From Dyadobacter arcticus (GTDB lineage: Bacteria; Bacteroidota; Bacteroidia; Cytophagales; Spirosomataceae), in the NCBI RefSeq assembly GCF_011762185.1, contig NZ_JAASQJ010000007.1, positions 150,503-214,502 of the forward strand: a stretch of DNA of 64,000 bases, in the 5' to 3' direction. Each line of letters opens with the position of its first letter. The first letter of the stretch is position 1. A model generated the notes under the pieces. The model made no database searches, had not been told where the DNA came from, and was given only the letters and a program-made list of their open reading frames with translations. The translations under genes and the position numbers were made by a program. Positions 18,141-26,794 of this stretch are shown one piece after another.

Positions 18141-18536
18141 TTACGAATTATGCAATTGAGGTGATCCGATGAAAGCATAAACGACACAGCGTACGATAGT
18201 TACCAGTTTTGCTACTACCGATTCGTCGTTATCTTCGTTTTTTTCACTACCAAAAAAGGAAGCCGGACCTTCTTCTAAAACTCTTTGATTCAATGTTACC
18301 GCATTTGACATTTGATTGGTCAAATGTGTGTTAATAAAAGAGGCCTTTACCTGTACAACCTGTTTTGTTGGCTTAGCAGAAGGTTTTGATTTTTTGCTCG
18401 CAATCTTTTCAACAACACACTCTTTGCCAGCTTGAAGCTTTCTGTGAGCTACAAACATATTGTGGGCATATCCTGTTGCCCCAGCCTCAAGGCTGAAAAG
18501 CGTTAGTATTAATAGGAGAAATTTTATCTTTTTCAT
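18141..18536 (-). CDS. Small secreted protein of unknown function
   Basis: The 131-residue protein begins with a clear signal peptide (MKKIKFLLLILTLFSLEAGA). A Lys/Ser/Pro-rich region (about 44-62) is followed by a moderately polar part, and the C-terminal VVAKLVTIVRCVVYAFIGS is hydrophobic, perhaps a membrane-associated helix. Two Cys residues are spaced far apart. No family was recognised. A TATATTTG promoter box 62 bases upstream and a terminator right behind it make this a self-contained transcription unit, which argues that the gene is real. Confidence 0.6.
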   Translation of the reverse strand: MKKIKFLLLILTLFSLEAGATGYAHNMFVAHRKLQAGKECVVEKIASKKSKPSAKPTKQVVQVKASFINTHLTNQMSNAVTLNQRVLEEGPASFFGSEKNEDNDESVVAKLVTIVRCVVYAFIGSPQLHNS

Positions 18537-18597
18537 GGCTTATGTTTTTCAGTCGTTCGGAAACCGGGGTTGAAATCGCTTTAACTAATTGACTCTG

Positions 18598-18605
18598 CAA
18601 ATATA
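18598..18605 (-). promoter_or_regulatory. Candidate promoter of the small secreted protein
   Basis: The minus strand reads TATATTTG, with a TTG 21 bases further upstream (18627-18629). Both fit the Bacteroidota -7/-33 pattern. Confidence 0.6.
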
Positions 18606-18807
18606 AATATTTTACTAGGTAGTTTGCAATACATAGTACCTTGTTTTTAACAAAATTTGTGAAATTTTTTCACAGACCTGTTTTAGGCGGCAAATATGTA
18701 TTGGTTAACAGATGTAAAGTTAATATAAAAGGTTGCACCTCCGGAATCAAAAGAGATGAACCGACGCTTTTCACGGCTGAAACGTAGCTGCCGACGGATA
18801 AAATGAA

Positions 18808-18837
18808 AAATGCCGGAGATTGACATCCCCGGCATTT
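18808..18837 (-). terminator. Terminator of the era-der unit
   Basis: AAATGCCGG pairs with CCGGCATTT (9 base pairs), followed on the minus strand by a short T-run. It lies 22 bases beyond the der stop codon. Confidence 0.8.
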
Positions 18838-18858
18838 CAGTAATGATTATCCTTTCAA

Positions 18859-20169
18859 TTATTTTTCCCTGAAGAAAATAGTAATTGGTGCTCCCGAGAA
18901 ATCGAAGTTTTCCCTGATCCTGTTTTCTAGATACCTTAAATAAGGTTCTTTGACATGTTTTGGATTACTGCTAAAAAACACAAATGTAGGTGAAGGCGTT
19001 GGCAGCTGGATCATATACTTAATGTTTATATACTTCCCTCTGTGCGCCGGCGGCGGATATTTCTCAATTTCAGCCTGCATCACTTCATTGAACTTCGAAG
19101 TCGTGATTTTCTTGGTTTTGTTTTGATAAACTTCCATTGCCTTCTCCATTACCTGAAGAATGCGTTGCTTTTCTACCACCGATGCAAAAATGATCGGCAT
19201 GTAGTTCATTGGCGCAAGCTTTTCTAAAAGTGCTTTCTTATAAGTATCTGCGGTTTTGGAATCCTTTTCAACAAGGTCCCATTTGTTAACCATGATCACA
19301 ATACCTTTTTTTGCTTTATCTGCCTGCCCAATGATGTTCATATCCTGTCCTTCAAGGCCCAATGTTGCGTCCAGCAGGATGATACAAACGTCCGATTCTT
19401 CCATTGCTTTCACCGAACGCAATGTCGAATAAAACTCAATATCTTCTTTTACACGTGATTTTCTCCTGATACCCGCAGTGTCGGTAAGAATAAACTCCAT
19501 TCCGAAAGCATTATAATGGGTATGTATTGCATCCCGGGTGGTGCCCGCAATATCGGTCACAATGCTTCGGTCTGTTCCTGTTAATACATTCAGAAATGAT
19601 GATTTTCCCACATTTGGCCTACCCATGATGGCAATACGGGGAATGCCTTCCTCCGGGTTTTCTATACCCGACGTTTCAAAATGCGTAATCACCTTATCTA
19701 GTAATTCCCCTGTGCCAAAACCCGTTTGTGAAGAGATTGCGAAGATTTCATCACCTAACCCCAACTCATAAAATTCTGCTGCGGATTGATATCGTTCGGT
19801 GGTTTCAGCTTTATTAGCCACCAGATAAACGGGCTTGTCAAACCGCCTGAGCACATTCGCAAAATCCTTATCCAGATCTGTAAGACCTGTCATCGTATCA
19901 ACCATAAATAAAACAACCGTCGACTCCTCAATCGCCAACTCAACCTGCTCACGAATTGCTCCTTCAAAAATATCGTCAGAGCCCACTACATAACCGCCTG
20001 TATCTATAATTGTGAAATACTGGTCTGTCCATTCTCCATAACCATAATGTCTGTCTCTTGTAACTCCACTCTGGTTATCCATAATAGCCTTGCGGCTTTC
20101 AGTCAGTCTGTTAAATAATGTGGATTTGCCCACATTAGGCCGACCGACTATTGATACTATATTTGCCAT
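18859..20169 (-). CDS. der: Ribosome-assembly GTPase Der (EngA)
   Basis: The 436-residue protein has the tandem GTPase domains unique to Der: GRPNVGKST at residues 7-15 with NKAE as G4, and GRPNVGKSS near 180 with NKWD as G4. A KH-like C-terminal domain follows (about 350-436). It functions in late 50S subunit assembly. The start is set at the ATG giving MANIVSIVGRPNVGKST; an in-frame ATG 51 bases upstream would add residues not typical of the family. It follows era by 66 bases on the same strand, so the two ribosome-biogenesis GTPases are likely cotranscribed. Confidence 0.97.
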   Translation of the reverse strand: MANIVSIVGRPNVGKSTLFNRLTESRKAIMDNQSGVTRDRHYGYGEWTDQYFTIIDTGGYVVGSDDIFEGAIREQVELAIEESTVVLFMVDTMTGLTDLDKDFANVLRRFDKPVYLVANKAETTERYQSAAEFYELGLGDEIFAISSQTGFGTGELLDKVITHFETSGIENPEEGIPRIAIMGRPNVGKSSFLNVLTGTDRSIVTDIAGTTRDAIHTHYNAFGMEFILTDTAGIRRKSRVKEDIEFYSTLRSVKAMEESDVCIILLDATLGLEGQDMNIIGQADKAKKGIVIMVNKWDLVEKDSKTADTYKKALLEKLAPMNYMPIIFASVVEKQRILQVMEKAMEVYQNKTKKITTSKFNEVMQAEIEKYPPPAHRGKYINIKYMIQLPTPSPTFVFFSSNPKHVKEPYLRYLENRIRENFDFSGAPITIFFREK

Positions 20170-20235
20170 TTTAATTTTATTAATTGTGGTCCAAACGACT
20201 GATTTACAGCCGTTTTTCAATCTTGATCATTTACT

Positions 20236-21159
20236 CTATTCCTGGTACCCAAGCTGGCGCAATTTGTTTTCCTTACTTCTCCAGTCCGGCTCTACCTTAA
20301 CATGCTGTTCAAGAAAAACCTTCTTACCAAAGAATTCTTCCAAATCCAACCTGGCCTGCGTACCTACTTTCTTTAACATTTCTCCCTTTTCACCTATAAT
20401 GATCCCTTTCTGACTTTTTCGTTCGACCAAGATTTCTGCCCGGATCACAATCATGTCGTCACGCTCTTTGAATTCCGTGATCATTACCTCGGAGCTGTAT
20501 GGAATTTCCTGGCGGTAATTCAGGAAAATCTTCTCACGGATTATTTCGGAAGCAAAGAAACGCTCGGGTTTGTCGGTAAGTTCATCTTCATCAAAGTAGG
20601 GTGGATGAAATGGAAGTCTTGTGATTACCCCGTCAAAAAGCGTAGCAATGTTCGCCTGTTCCAATGCTGAAATCGGAATTATAGCAGCCGGGTGGATTTC
20701 ATTTTCCCATTCTGCCATCTTCGCAGTCACTTCCTCATCACTAGAAAGGTCAATTTTATTAAGCACCAATATAATGGGTGAATCGGTACGCTTTAATAAT
20801 GGCAGCACTTCGTGTTCGGCTGCTTTTTCACCTACTTCTGTCACGAACAAAACAACGTCCGCATCCTCCAATGATCCCTTTACAAAAGTCATCATCGAAT
20901 CATGCAGCTTATATGCCGGCTTGATCACGCCCGGAGTATCAGAATATACGAGTTGAAACGGGATATCTTCGTGCTTTCCGTTCAGGATGCCCAGGATCCG
21001 ATGTCTGGTGGTCTGCGCTTTTGAGGTAATGATTGACATTCTTTCCCCTACAAGCACATTCATCAATGTTGATTTGCCAACATTGGGCTTACCGATTATA
21101 CTGACAAAACCGGCACGATGATTGCGAAATGGTGGATTTGATTCCGGTTGTTCTTCCAT
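20236..21159 (-). CDS. era: Ribosome-biogenesis GTPase Era
   Basis: The 307-residue protein combines an N-terminal Ras-like GTPase domain (G1 GKPNVGKST, G3 DTPG, G4 NKID) and a C-terminal KH2 RNA-binding domain (VERKSQKGIIIGEKGEMLKKVG). It binds the 3' end of 16S rRNA during 30S maturation. The start is set at the ATG at 21159 (MEEQPES...), because a TACTTTTG promoter box lies directly upstream at 21167-21174; longer frames would begin inside or beyond the promoter. The gap to that box is so short that the transcript may be nearly leaderless. Confidence 0.96.
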   Translation of the reverse strand: MEEQPESNPPFRNHRAGFVSIIGKPNVGKSTLMNVLVGERMSIITSKAQTTRHRILGILNGKHEDIPFQLVYSDTPGVIKPAYKLHDSMMTFVKGSLEDADVVLFVTEVGEKAAEHEVLPLLKRTDSPIILVLNKIDLSSDEEVTAKMAEWENEIHPAAIIPISALEQANIATLFDGVITRLPFHPPYFDEDELTDKPERFFASEIIREKIFLNYRQEIPYSSEVMITEFKERDDMIVIRAEILVERKSQKGIIIGEKGEMLKKVGTQARLDLEEFFGKKVFLEQHVKVEPDWRSKENKLRQLGYQE

Positions 21160-21166
21160 AATTTTG

Positions 21167-21174
21167 CAAAAGTA
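21167..21174 (-). promoter_or_regulatory. Candidate era promoter (-7 box)
   Basis: The minus strand reads TACTTTTG only eight bases before the era ATG, which predicts a start point at or very near the start codon. It fixes the era start codon choice. Confidence 0.6.
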
Positions 21175-21260
21175 CGGTTTTCCTGCCATGATATTGCATT
21201 TGATAATGAGATGAATAGCTATCTCACTCCCAAATAGGCAAGAAATTTTCTGTCTCACGG

Positions 21261-21291
21261 TTGTTTTTTAAAATTAAGCTCAGTATGTTTG
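21261..21291 (+). promoter_or_regulatory. Promoter of the initiator tRNA gene
   Basis: TTG at 21261-21263 and TATGTTTG at 21284-21291 are separated by 20 bases, in line with Bacteroidota promoters, 19 bases upstream of the tRNA 5' end. Confidence 0.65.
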
Positions 21292-21310
21292 CACTCCATT
21301 TCAACAACAC

Positions 21311-21383
<73 letters not shown>

Positions 21384-21392
21384 CATTAGGAG

Positions 21393-21424
21393 AAGCCACT
21401 ATCGAAAGTTAGTGGCTTTTTATT
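21393..21424 (+). terminator. Terminator of the tRNA gene
   Basis: AAGCCACTA pairs with TAGTGGCTT over an eight-base loop and is followed by TTTT. It lies ten bases after the tRNA and directly before the rpmH promoter. Confidence 0.85.
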
Positions 21425-21453
21425 TGGAATATTTTGTTTTTTACCTACCTTTG
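21423..21453 (+). promoter_or_regulatory. rpmH promoter
   Basis: TTTG (21423-21426), exactly 19 bases, then TACCTTTG (21446-21453): a textbook Bacteroidota promoter. The rpmH start lies 53 bases downstream. Confidence 0.75.
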
Positions 21454-21506
21454 CAAGCCAAAATTGAGGCTAAAAGATATTTATATTGTAATAATTTGAT
21501 ACTGAG

Positions 21507-21665
21507 ATGAAACGTACCTTTCAACCATCGAATCGCAAGAGGAGAAATAAGCACGGATTCCGTGAGAGAATGTCAACGGCAAACGGTCGCAAGGTAGTTG
21601 CTGGCCGCCGCAAAAAAGGTCGTTGGAAACTTACTGTTTCAGACGAAAAACGTCATAAGCAATAA
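21507..21665 (+). CDS. rpmH: Ribosomal protein L34
   Basis: The 52-residue basic protein starts MKRTFQPSNRKRRNKHGFR and continues through a GRKVVAGRRKKGR segment, the standard L34 signature of the 50S subunit. The length is normal for the family. A consensus promoter precedes it and a strong terminator follows it, so its high expression can be separated from that of rnpA downstream. Gene order rpmH-rnpA is conserved across bacteria. Confidence 0.98.
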   Translation: MKRTFQPSNRKRRNKHGFRERMSTANGRKVVAGRRKKGRWKLTVSDEKRHKQ

Positions 21666-21710
21666 TCCTTGTTTGAAAAGTTTGAGTAGAGGACGCCTAG
21701 TCTTTTCATA

Positions 21711-21754
21711 GTCTGATAAGTTTCGGGAAACTCAAACTTATCAGACATTTTTTT
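21711..21754 (+). terminator. Strong terminator between rpmH and rnpA
   Basis: A perfect 13-base stem, GTCTGATAAGTTT with AAACTTATCAGAC around a ten-base loop, is followed by seven T residues. It ends ten bases before the rnpA start codon, so rnpA expression should depend on read-through from rpmH or on an unseen promoter. Confidence 0.92.
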
Positions 21755-21764
21755 CTACAAAAAC

Positions 21765-22175
21765 TTGAAACAAACTTTTGGCAAAGATGAACGCTTGTGC
21801 AGCCCCCGAATAATCGGCCGGCTTTTCAAGAGAGGTAGCCCGGAGGTCCAAACGTTCTACCTTTTTCCTTTTAGGCTGCTTTATATTTATGAATTACAGT
21901 CTCCTGCCCCATTTCCCCAAGTTCTTTTTTCTATTTCCAAGAAGCAGTTTAAAAAAGCTGTCGACCGCAATTTGATCCGCCGGCGCAGTAAAGAGGCCTA
22001 CCGTCTCAATAAAGCCTCCCTGCTTTCTTTGCCCTCATCTTCAAGACCATCCTACATTGCTTTTTTATATCTTGCAAAAGAAATAACTTCATATGACGTT
22101 ATTGAACCAGCTATAAAGCAATCGCTCAAAAGACTCGAGAAACTGCCTGCCGCGAATTCTAGAAAATCAATCTAA
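21765..22175 (+). CDS. rnpA: Ribonuclease P protein component
   Basis: The 136-residue basic protein assists the RNase P RNA in trimming the 5' ends of precursor tRNAs. It has the N-terminal FGKDERL block and the RNR motif region AVDRNLIRRRSKEAYR (about 66-81). The start is a TTG at 21765: it gives the family-typical KQTFGKDERL beginning, and no upstream in-frame ATG was seen before the terminator T-run. The TTG start and the terminator in front both point to low expression compared with rpmH. It ends 13 bases before the S41 protease gene. Confidence 0.93.
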   Translation: MKQTFGKDERLCSPRIIGRLFKRGSPEVQTFYLFPFRLLYIYELQSPAPFPQVLFSISKKQFKKAVDRNLIRRRSKEAYRLNKASLLSLPSSSRPSYIAFLYLAKEITSYDVIEPAIKQSLKRLEKLPAANSRKSI

Positions 22176-22188
22176 TTCCTTTTTATAG

Positions 22189-23841
22189 ATGAAAAAGTAT
22201 CTTCGCTCCATCTTGCTGGCTGTTCCTGTCGTTGGCGGTCTTGTTTTCTTTTCGTTCAGGCAGGATGACCGTCTGTTTGAAATAGCGCGCAACCTGGATA
22301 TCTACGCCACGTTGTTCAAGGAGCTCAATGCATATTATGTGGATGAGATCAATCCCAACCAACTAATTAAAACCAGCATTGATAATATGTTGCGGTCGCT
22401 CGATCCTTACACGGTTTACTATGCCGAGGACGACATTGAGGATTTTATGACAATGACGACCGGAAAATACAATGGCATTGGGGCGATGATCAATTCTGCG
22501 GATAAAAAGCATACTGTGATGATGGTGTATGAGGATACCCCGGCGCAAAAAGCAGGCTTGCAGTTGGGTGATGAGATCACAAAAATTAATGGAATTGACC
22601 TTTCGACGAGAGAGGATTTTGATACCGGAAAATTATTGAAGGGCCAGACCCAAACCAGCGTGACGCTGACAGTAAAAAGATATGGGATAACCAAACCCCT
22701 TGATATTACCTTAAACCGGGATATTGTTAAAGTCACCAACGTGCCCTATTACGGAATGCTTAATGAAACGGTAGGCTATATTGACTTGAAAGATTTTACT
22801 GCCACGGCTTCCAGAGAAGTCCGCAACGCTTTTCAGGAATTGAAAGGCAAGGGAATGAAATCGGTGGTACTCGATCTCCGCGATAATCCGGGCGGGTTAC
22901 TGAATATGGCGATCGAGATTTCCAATATATTCATTGCCAAAGGCGAGGAAATTGTTTCCACGAAAGGAAAAGTAAGCGAATGGAACAAGACTTACACGGC
23001 ATATAATCCCGCATTAGATACCGACATTCCAGTAGTGGTTTTAACCAATAACCGCAGCGCATCCGCCGCAGAAATCGTTTCCGGAGTAATTCAGGATTAT
23101 GACAGGGGTGTATTGATCGGACAGCGTACGTACGGAAAAGGGCTGGTACAGACAACCCGAGATCTTTCTTTCAATACTAAAATGAAGATCACTACTGCCA
23201 AATATTACATTCCCAGCGGCAGGTGCATCCAGGCAATCGATTACAGCCATCGCAATGACGACGGCAGCGTAGGTAAAATTGCCGATTCATTGATGACTGA
23301 ATTTAAAACACACAATGGCCGCTCGGTCTTCGACGGTGGAGGTATCCTACCTGACATTCTAACCGAAAAAGAAACGTATTCGCCTTTGGCCAATTCGTTG
23401 GGCCGCAACAGGCTTTTCTTTGATTACGCTGTCAGATATCATTTTGAGCATCCCACGGTTAAGCCTGCAAAAGAATTTCATCTGACAGACCCAGAATATA
23501 CCGCATTTGTGAAATGGCTTGGGGATAAAGAATATGATTACACAACGCAGGTTGAGCGCGACTTGAACGATCTTGAGGCATCGGCTAAAAAAGAAAAATC
23601 CCTGGAAGTGATTGAAGACCAGCTAAAAGCATTAAAGTCTAAGCTTACTCACAGTAAGGATAATGACTTGCAAATCTTGAAACCAGAGATCAAACAAATC
23701 CTGGAAGAAGAAATTATCAAGCATTATTACCTTGAAAAAGGCATGCGGGAAGCTTCGTTCAATGAGGATCCAGAGGTAAAAGCTGCGCTTGCTTTATTCA
23801 AGGAGCCGACACGTTACAATGAAATTCTGAAAAAAAAATAA
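22189..23841 (+). CDS. S41-family C-terminal processing peptidase with PDZ domain
   Basis: The 550-residue protein starts with an uncleaved-type signal anchor (KYLRSILLAVPVVGGLVFFSF). A PDZ domain (about 85-170, GIGAMINSADKKHTVMMVYEDTPAQKAGLQLGDEITKING in outline) precedes the tail-specific protease core. The catalytic Ser lies in NNRSASAAEI (near 291) and the catalytic Lys in YGKGLVQ (near 316). These proteases trim C-termini of periplasmic proteins. The C-terminal 130 residues are a charged helical extension. A terminator follows 11 bases after the stop. It is probably cotranscribed with rnpA. Confidence 0.92.
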   Translation: MKKYLRSILLAVPVVGGLVFFSFRQDDRLFEIARNLDIYATLFKELNAYYVDEINPNQLIKTSIDNMLRSLDPYTVYYAEDDIEDFMTMTTGKYNGIGAMINSADKKHTVMMVYEDTPAQKAGLQLGDEITKINGIDLSTREDFDTGKLLKGQTQTSVTLTVKRYGITKPLDITLNRDIVKVTNVPYYGMLNETVGYIDLKDFTATASREVRNAFQELKGKGMKSVVLDLRDNPGGLLNMAIEISNIFIAKGEEIVSTKGKVSEWNKTYTAYNPALDTDIPVVVLTNNRSASAAEIVSGVIQDYDRGVLIGQRTYGKGLVQTTRDLSFNTKMKITTAKYYIPSGRCIQAIDYSHRNDDGSVGKIADSLMTEFKTHNGRSVFDGGGILPDILTEKETYSPLANSLGRNRLFFDYAVRYHFEHPTVKPAKEFHLTDPEYTAFVKWLGDKEYDYTTQVERDLNDLEASAKKEKSLEVIEDQLKALKSKLTHSKDNDLQILKPEIKQILEEEIIKHYYLEKGMREASFNEDPEVKAALALFKEPTRYNEILKKK

Positions 23842-23852
23842 GTTTTATCAAG

Positions 23853-23880
23853 CCCGTCCTATTTGGTCGGGTTTTTGTTT
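23853..23880 (+). terminator. Terminator after the S41 peptidase gene
   Basis: CCCGTCC pairs with GGTCGGG (one T-T mismatch) over a five-base loop and is followed by a T-rich tail. The tsaB start codon lies one base after that tail. Confidence 0.8.
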
Positions 23881-23881
23881 T

Positions 23882-24574
23882 ATGCTCATACTAAGTTTTG
23901 ATACTTCCACACGCGGATGTTCCGTCGCACTCCATAGTGACGCTGGCTTGCTTGCTGGCTATGACCTTTACACCGACAAATCCTCGTCGTCGATGCTCAC
24001 CACGCTCATAAAAAACTGCTTGGAAAATGCCGGTTACCAGCTGGCTGACTTTGACGCGATAGCTGTGGCAAAAGGGCCCGGATCGTATACCGGTCTTCGT
24101 GTAGGTGTTTCCACCGCAAAAGGGCTCTGCTATGCGCTTGAAAAACCATTAATAGCAATAAATACGTTGGAAGCCATGGCCCTGCAAGTTGGTTCATTTT
24201 TCAAGGGACATTTACTTTGTCCTATGATCGACGCACGCCGGATGGAGGTTTACTGTGCTCTTTTTGATGATCAAAACAACTTTATAAGAGAAACAGCAGC
24301 GGTCATTTTGAATGATGAATCTTTTCAGGATCTGTTAAAAGATTTTAAGGTTGTATTTTTTGGTGATGGCGCAGCCAAATGCGGGCCGTTGCTTAAAGAA
24401 CATCCTAATGCATTCTTTCCTTCTATCGATATCAATCCATCCGCACGTACCATCGGCCAATTGGCGATTGCAGCATTCGAACAAGGGAACTTCGAAGATG
24501 TGGTAGCGTTTGAACCTTACTACCTAAAAGACTTTATGTCTCCTGCGCGCAAAAAAACAAGTGCATTGGTTTAG
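23882..24574 (+). CDS. tsaB: tRNA threonylcarbamoyladenosine biosynthesis protein TsaB
   Basis: The 230-residue protein is an ASKHA-fold partner of TsaD and TsaE in making t6A37 on ANN-decoding tRNAs. Visible are the N-terminal phosphate motif LSFDTSTRGCSVAL, the core block VAKGPGSYTGLRVGVSTAKGL (about 62-82), and PMIDARRMEVYCALF. The length is typical. It begins directly after the terminator of the S41 gene, with no room for a separate promoter apart from inside the hairpin region, so it must be expressed by read-through or from an internal promoter. Confidence 0.94.
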   Translation: MLILSFDTSTRGCSVALHSDAGLLAGYDLYTDKSSSSMLTTLIKNCLENAGYQLADFDAIAVAKGPGSYTGLRVGVSTAKGLCYALEKPLIAINTLEAMALQVGSFFKGHLLCPMIDARRMEVYCALFDDQNNFIRETAAVILNDESFQDLLKDFKVVFFGDGAAKCGPLLKEHPNAFFPSIDINPSARTIGQLAIAAFEQGNFEDVVAFEPYYLKDFMSPARKKTSALV

Positions 24575-24648
24575 CTACACCCATTTCTTGGTATTTCACA
24601 AACAAACTCTCAGAATTTGGTGTTAGCCATTTTGTAAACAACTTATAG

Positions 24649-25185
24649 ATGGAAACAGAGGAAATTGTCAACCGGGTCGCCACAAGTGGCATTCTGTCAT
24701 TGGATCTTGAAGACCTGTACCCTTCCGGCGAACGCGTGCTGTACGACATCAAAGACAATTTGTGGCAGGGAATGATCTTGCGCGAAAAAGATTTTCGGGA
24801 TTTTCTAAAATCGCATGACTGGTCGCAATATCAAGGAAAAAATGTTGCGATCATCTGTTCTGAGGATGCCATTGTACCCACCTGGGCCTACATGCTGCTG
24901 GCTGTCCAGCTTGAACCCTTTGCGAACGCATTTGTTTTTGGCGATTTGAACGCATTGGAAGACAAGCTGTTTGCGGCTGCAATTGCCTCCATCAATGTTG
25001 AAGAGTTTCGGGGGAAAAGGGTTGTGGTAAAGGGATGTAGCAAAGTTTCTGTCCCAGTTTCTGCGTATGTAGAAATTAGCCGATTATTGAAGCCTGTTGT
25101 TCAAAGCCTCATGTTCGGAGAGCCTTGCAGCACCGTTCCTCTTTATAAAAAACCTAAGTCTTCGATTTCTTCCTCCATTGACTGA
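24649..25185 (+). CDS. DUF2480 family protein
   Basis: The 178-residue protein matches the Bacteroidota-specific DUF2480 family: EIVNRVATSGILSLDLEDLYP, DIKDNLWQGMILREKDFRDFLKSHDWS, and CSEDAIVPTWAYML are its characteristic blocks. No biochemical role is known to me. It is cytoplasmic, with no membrane segment. Its last 43 bases overlap the 3' end of the convergent rnhB gene, encoding a Ser-rich tail (KSSISSSID) that is probably of little importance. It may share a transcript with tsaB, 74 bases upstream. Confidence 0.85.
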   Translation: METEEIVNRVATSGILSLDLEDLYPSGERVLYDIKDNLWQGMILREKDFRDFLKSHDWSQYQGKNVAIICSEDAIVPTWAYMLLAVQLEPFANAFVFGDLNALEDKLFAAAIASINVEEFRGKRVVVKGCSKVSVPVSAYVEISRLLKPVVQSLMFGEPCSTVPLYKKPKSSISSSID

Positions 25186-25772
25186 TCGCAATCGTCCTTT
25201 AATAACCTGAAAGTCATCCGATGGTAACCGCAAGGTCCATGGGTACCAATTGCCCGGCGGTGATGAATCGTTGGGTAACCTACATTATGCTCCCAGCCGT
25301 AATGTGGAAACTGGGCAGAGAGGTTGGCCATCAGCTCGTCCCTGTAGTTTTTGGCCAATACAGATGCGGCCGCAATGGATAGGTAATGCGCATCGCCTTT
25401 AATAATGCAGGTATGCGGAATCATGGGATAAGGCGTAAAACGATTCCCGTCGATGAGCAAATGTTCGGGTTTCATCCTGAGCTTATCCACGGCGCGGTGC
25501 ATTGCCAGAAAACTCGCCTTTAATATATTGATCCTGTCAATTTCAAGATTATCTACTTCGGCAACTGCCCAGCAGATGGCTTCACGGATAATCTCTCTTT
25601 CAAGAACAAGTCGCTGGATTTTTGTCAGTTGTTTGGAATCATTGAGGAATGAATGTTTATAGTCCTTTGGCAAAATCACAGCAGCGGCAACCACTGGCCC
25701 AGCCAGGCAGCCTCGGCCAACCTCATCAAGTCCAGCTTCAATTACTTCAATGTTATAATAGGATCTGAGCAT
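25143..25772 (-). CDS. rnhB: Ribonuclease HII
   Basis: The 209-residue enzyme cleaves the RNA strand of RNA-DNA hybrids and nicks at single ribonucleotides in DNA. The type-2 signature AGLDEVGRGCLAGPV (residues 13-27) supplies the first Asp-Glu pair, LLIDGN (about 106-111) the next Asp, and the SIAAASVLAKNYRDELM block the final acidic residue. Length is normal. Its ATG overlaps the stop codon of batA by one base, so it is translationally coupled at the end of the Bat-type operon. Confidence 0.95.
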   Translation of the reverse strand: MLRSYYNIEVIEAGLDEVGRGCLAGPVVAAAVILPKDYKHSFLNDSKQLTKIQRLVLEREIIREAICWAVAEVDNLEIDRINILKASFLAMHRAVDKLRMKPEHLLIDGNRFTPYPMIPHTCIIKGDAHYLSIAAASVLAKNYRDELMANLSAQFPHYGWEHNVGYPTIHHRRAIGTHGPCGYHRMTFRLLKDDCDQSMEEEIEDLGFL

Positions 25773-26788
25773 TAATCTTCAAGTATATTGGCCATGAATG
25801 TGCTTTTCGTTCCGATTGCCGCAAGCAAGAATAACACGCCCCAATAGAGATAAATCCGGTAAAAATCTTTCACATCTCTTGACAACACATCCCTTGATTT
25901 TACTTTTTCCAATTGATCTATCTGTTTAAAAACCGTTTCGAGCGCCGAATTATCCGTTGCACGAAAATACTTTCCATTACCCAAACCTGCAATGTTTTGG
26001 AGTTCAACTTCATCGATTAATGCGCTTGATCCGGTACTGTCTGCCCTGGCTCTCTGCTTGGGCCGACCCACAGAAATCGTGTATACTTTCATCCCAAATG
26101 CATTGGCAAGCTGAGCCGCAGTCGTTGGTCCAAGGTTCCCGGAAGTATTATCGCCATCACTGATCAGAATGGCCACTTTGCTTTCGCCTTTTGTTTCCCG
26201 CATTCGGTTCACTGCCACTGCCAATGCACTGCCGATGGCAGTCCCGGCAGTTGGGATCATTTTGGAATTGATTTCATCCAAAAAACCATAAAGCAACTCG
26301 TAATCGGTAGTAAGCGGACATAACGAAACCGCTTCACCGGCAAACACAATAAGGCCAATACGATCCTGCAATCTGCCTCGGATAAATTCCCTGGCGACCT
26401 TTTTGGCTGCGGTAAGGCGGTTCGGCACCAGGTCTTTTTCCATCATAGAATCCGAAATATCCAGTAAGAGCATGATATCGATCCCCTCGGAGTATTGATC
26501 GGTACGTTCCGATACAATCTGCGGCCTGGCCAATGCTACAATCACCAGACAAACGCCCAATCCAACACAGACAGGCTGCACAAAACGCAATAGGGTCAGC
26601 CAATTAGTCGTCCCGCTGATCGGGTTATATGTGATTACCAGCCTTTGCTTATGTTTTCGGTGAAATACATCTCGAAGCCAGAAAAGGATCGGCACAAATG
26701 GTAACAGGTACAATAAGTAAGGGTATACCCAGTCGTACGACCTGATTGTTTCGTAAGCAAACCATTTTAATGAGAACCAGTTGTCCAT
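25772..26788 (-). CDS. batA: BatA-like von Willebrand factor A protein
   Basis: The 338-residue membrane protein has two N-terminal transmembrane helices (about 21-38 and 70-88), a VWA domain with the MIDAS metal site DISDSMM (about 110-116), TAIGSAL and ISDGDN, and a final helix (about 310-328). BatA proteins of Bacteroidota are linked to aerotolerance and envelope stress, though the mechanism is not established. It is third in a leftward operon after the DUF58 and BatD-like genes, and its stop overlaps the rnhB start. Confidence 0.88.
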   Translation of the reverse strand: MDNWFSLKWFAYETIRSYDWVYPYLLYLLPFVPILFWLRDVFHRKHKQRLVITYNPISGTTNWLTLLRFVQPVCVGLGVCLVIVALARPQIVSERTDQYSEGIDIMLLLDISDSMMEKDLVPNRLTAAKKVAREFIRGRLQDRIGLIVFAGEAVSLCPLTTDYELLYGFLDEINSKMIPTAGTAIGSALAVAVNRMRETKGESKVAILISDGDNTSGNLGPTTAAQLANAFGMKVYTISVGRPKQRARADSTGSSALIDEVELQNIAGLGNGKYFRATDNSALETVFKQIDQLEKVKSRDVLSRDVKDFYRIYLYWGVLFLLAAIGTKSTFMANILED

Positions 26789-26794
26789 AAGTGT

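Larger units (their letters stand above)
18537..18858. other. Intergenic region between secreted-protein gene and der
   Basis: This AT-rich stretch of about 320 bases holds the promoter of the leftward secreted-protein gene (box 18598-18605) and, at its right end, the terminator of der (18808-18837). Nothing else was recognised between 18630 and 18800. Confidence 0.6.
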
